A DNA stretch of 5,366 nt from Oscillospiraceae bacterium. GTDB taxonomy: Bacteria; Bacillota_A; Clostridia; Oscillospirales; Oscillospiraceae. How positions within the stretch are numbered: the first letter of the stretch is position 1; each line of letters opens with the position of its first letter. Of the stretch, positions 5,198 through 5,366 are shown one piece after another. The position numbers were made by a program, and so were the translations under genes. The stretch covers positions 1-5,366 of the forward strand of contig JAFQLA010000004.1 of assembly GCA_017396725.1 (NCBI GenBank), given 5' to 3'. Below the pieces are notes generated by a model, which saw only the letters and a program-made list of their open reading frames with translations, did no database searches and was not told the DNA's origin.

Positions 5198-5366
5198 GAT
5201 TTATCCGGTTTTGCCCGGATCTTTTCCCCCGCAGACATCCCATTCGTCCTTGAAAGGCTTTGTGTAGCATTCCTGCGTCCTCATGGAACGCCTGCAAGAG
5301 AAAACCTCTCGCGCAAAACTGCGCAGCACTTCAAAAAGAAAAGTTTTTCTTCATAAGCCGACAAAA
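5198..5366. other. Region without a convincing protein gene, upstream of the operon
   Basis: Together with 5054-5197 this forms a 313-nt stretch with no well-supported coding sequence. Besides the promoter, terminator and candidate structured RNA, it contains GCGC inverted arms around AGTTTT (minus strand, about 5311-5324) and an AT-rich palindrome (5336-5351). Short open frames exist on the minus strand (27 codons ending at 5201 and a TTG-started frame from 5297). They lie across the paired stems and the second runs through the terminator and promoter. The right edge may include the 3' end of a gene that lies beyond the window, but no frame entering from the edge stays open past about 5281. 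Confidence 0.5.
5203..5220 (-). repeat. Perfect 6-bp hairpin (P3 of the candidate RNA)
   Basis: ATCCGG and CCGGAT face each other across a 6-nt A-rich loop (GCAAAA on the minus strand). Flanking GGGA and TCCC could extend it after a small internal loop. On the plus strand it is followed by CTTTTCC, but no plus-strand gene lies upstream, so I read it as part of the minus-strand structure rather than a plus-strand terminator. Confidence 0.5.

Larger units (their letters stand above)
5160..5310 (-). ncRNA. Candidate structured RNA (class not recognised) with three stems and a 3' T-tract
   Basis: Read on the minus strand, three paired elements form a three-way-junction-like fold. P1 is long: GAGAGG (5305-5310) with CCTCTT (5167-5172, one G-U); GCAGGC (5290-5295) with GCCTGC (5178-5183); and GTTCCATGAGG (5279-5289) with CCTTATGGAAC (5187-5197, one G-U), separated by a 3-nt bulge at 5184-5186. 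P2 is CGCAGG (5272-5277) with TCTGCG (5230-5235). P3 is ATCCGG (5215-5220) with CCGGAT (5203-5208) around a GCAAAA loop. The T-tract at 5160-5165 follows P1 almost directly. No sequence signature of a riboswitch, T-box, tmRNA, SRP RNA or RNase P RNA was recognised. 6S RNA is a weak alternative. It could be a free-standing small RNA or a leader attenuator; its promoter is not visible in the window. Confidence 0.42.

Noticed and set aside
5201..5284. 27-codon minus-strand frame (begins MRTQECYTKP) ending 9 nt before the terminator hairpin
   Set aside because: Tempting because of its position, but it has only a weak ribosome site, no recognised motif, and its start codon lies inside the paired stem. 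Homologues would be needed to revive it.
5100..5297. 65-codon minus-strand frame starting at TTG, with GAGAGG 7 nt upstream
   Set aside because: It runs through the terminator T-tract and the operon promoter, and the FFFALF stretch simply reads the T-tract. The GAGAGG is better explained as an arm of the long RNA stem.
5160..5310. Identification of the structured element as 6S RNA, T-box, THF or ZTP riboswitch
   Set aside because: Short resemblances (CCTGCGG; GAATGGGATGT; CCGCCTG) exist, but the other conserved elements and the overall architecture of those classes are missing.
5336..5351. AT-rich palindrome AAGAAAAG/TTTTTCTT as a terminator
   Set aside because: The stem is only A-T pairs apart from one G-C, with a very small loop, so it is unlikely to terminate transcription.

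Overview
The window comes from a low-to-mid GC, Gram-positive, spore-forming lineage, most likely a gut clostridium of the Oscillospiraceae/Ruminococcaceae type. This rests on gene order and protein families: an M50 protease, ScpA, ScpB, a DUF2953 protein, the spore protein YtfJ/GerW, a sporulation-type D-Ala-D-Ala carboxypeptidase and an RluB-type pseudouridine synthase, all on the minus strand with strong AGGAGG-like ribosome binding sites. The order fits a block I recall from Clostridia; no database search was possible, so the lineage call is an inference.

Layout, read in the direction of transcription (right to left). Positions 5366-5160 have no convincing protein gene. They hold a long imperfect inverted repeat enclosing two smaller hairpins and ending in a T-tract, which looks like a small structured RNA or an attenuator. 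A good extended -10 promoter follows (5099-5127). Next comes a tightly packed cluster: M50 site-2-type protease (TTG start, 5053-4397), scpA (GTG start, 4388-3606), scpB (3592-2969), DUF2953 membrane protein (2934-2266), ytfJ/gerW (2282-1902, overlapping the previous gene by 17 nt), a DacF/DacB-type carboxypeptidase (1858-761), rluB (744-13), and the first three codons of another gene that leaves the window at position 1. Gaps between genes are -17 to 43 nt and none contains an obvious terminator, so one operon is the simplest reading.

How the genes relate: ScpA and ScpB are the kleisin and winged-helix partners of the SMC condensin that compacts and segregates the chromosome. YtfJ/GerW and the carboxypeptidase point to spore formation, spore cortex work and germination, and the DUF2953 protein sits beside YtfJ as YtfI does in Bacillus subtilis. 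RluB modifies 23S rRNA, and the M50 protein is an intramembrane metalloprotease of unknown substrate. Apart from the upstream structured element, the genes are ordinary housekeeping and sporulation genes. I see no mobile element, CRISPR array, tRNA or rRNA.
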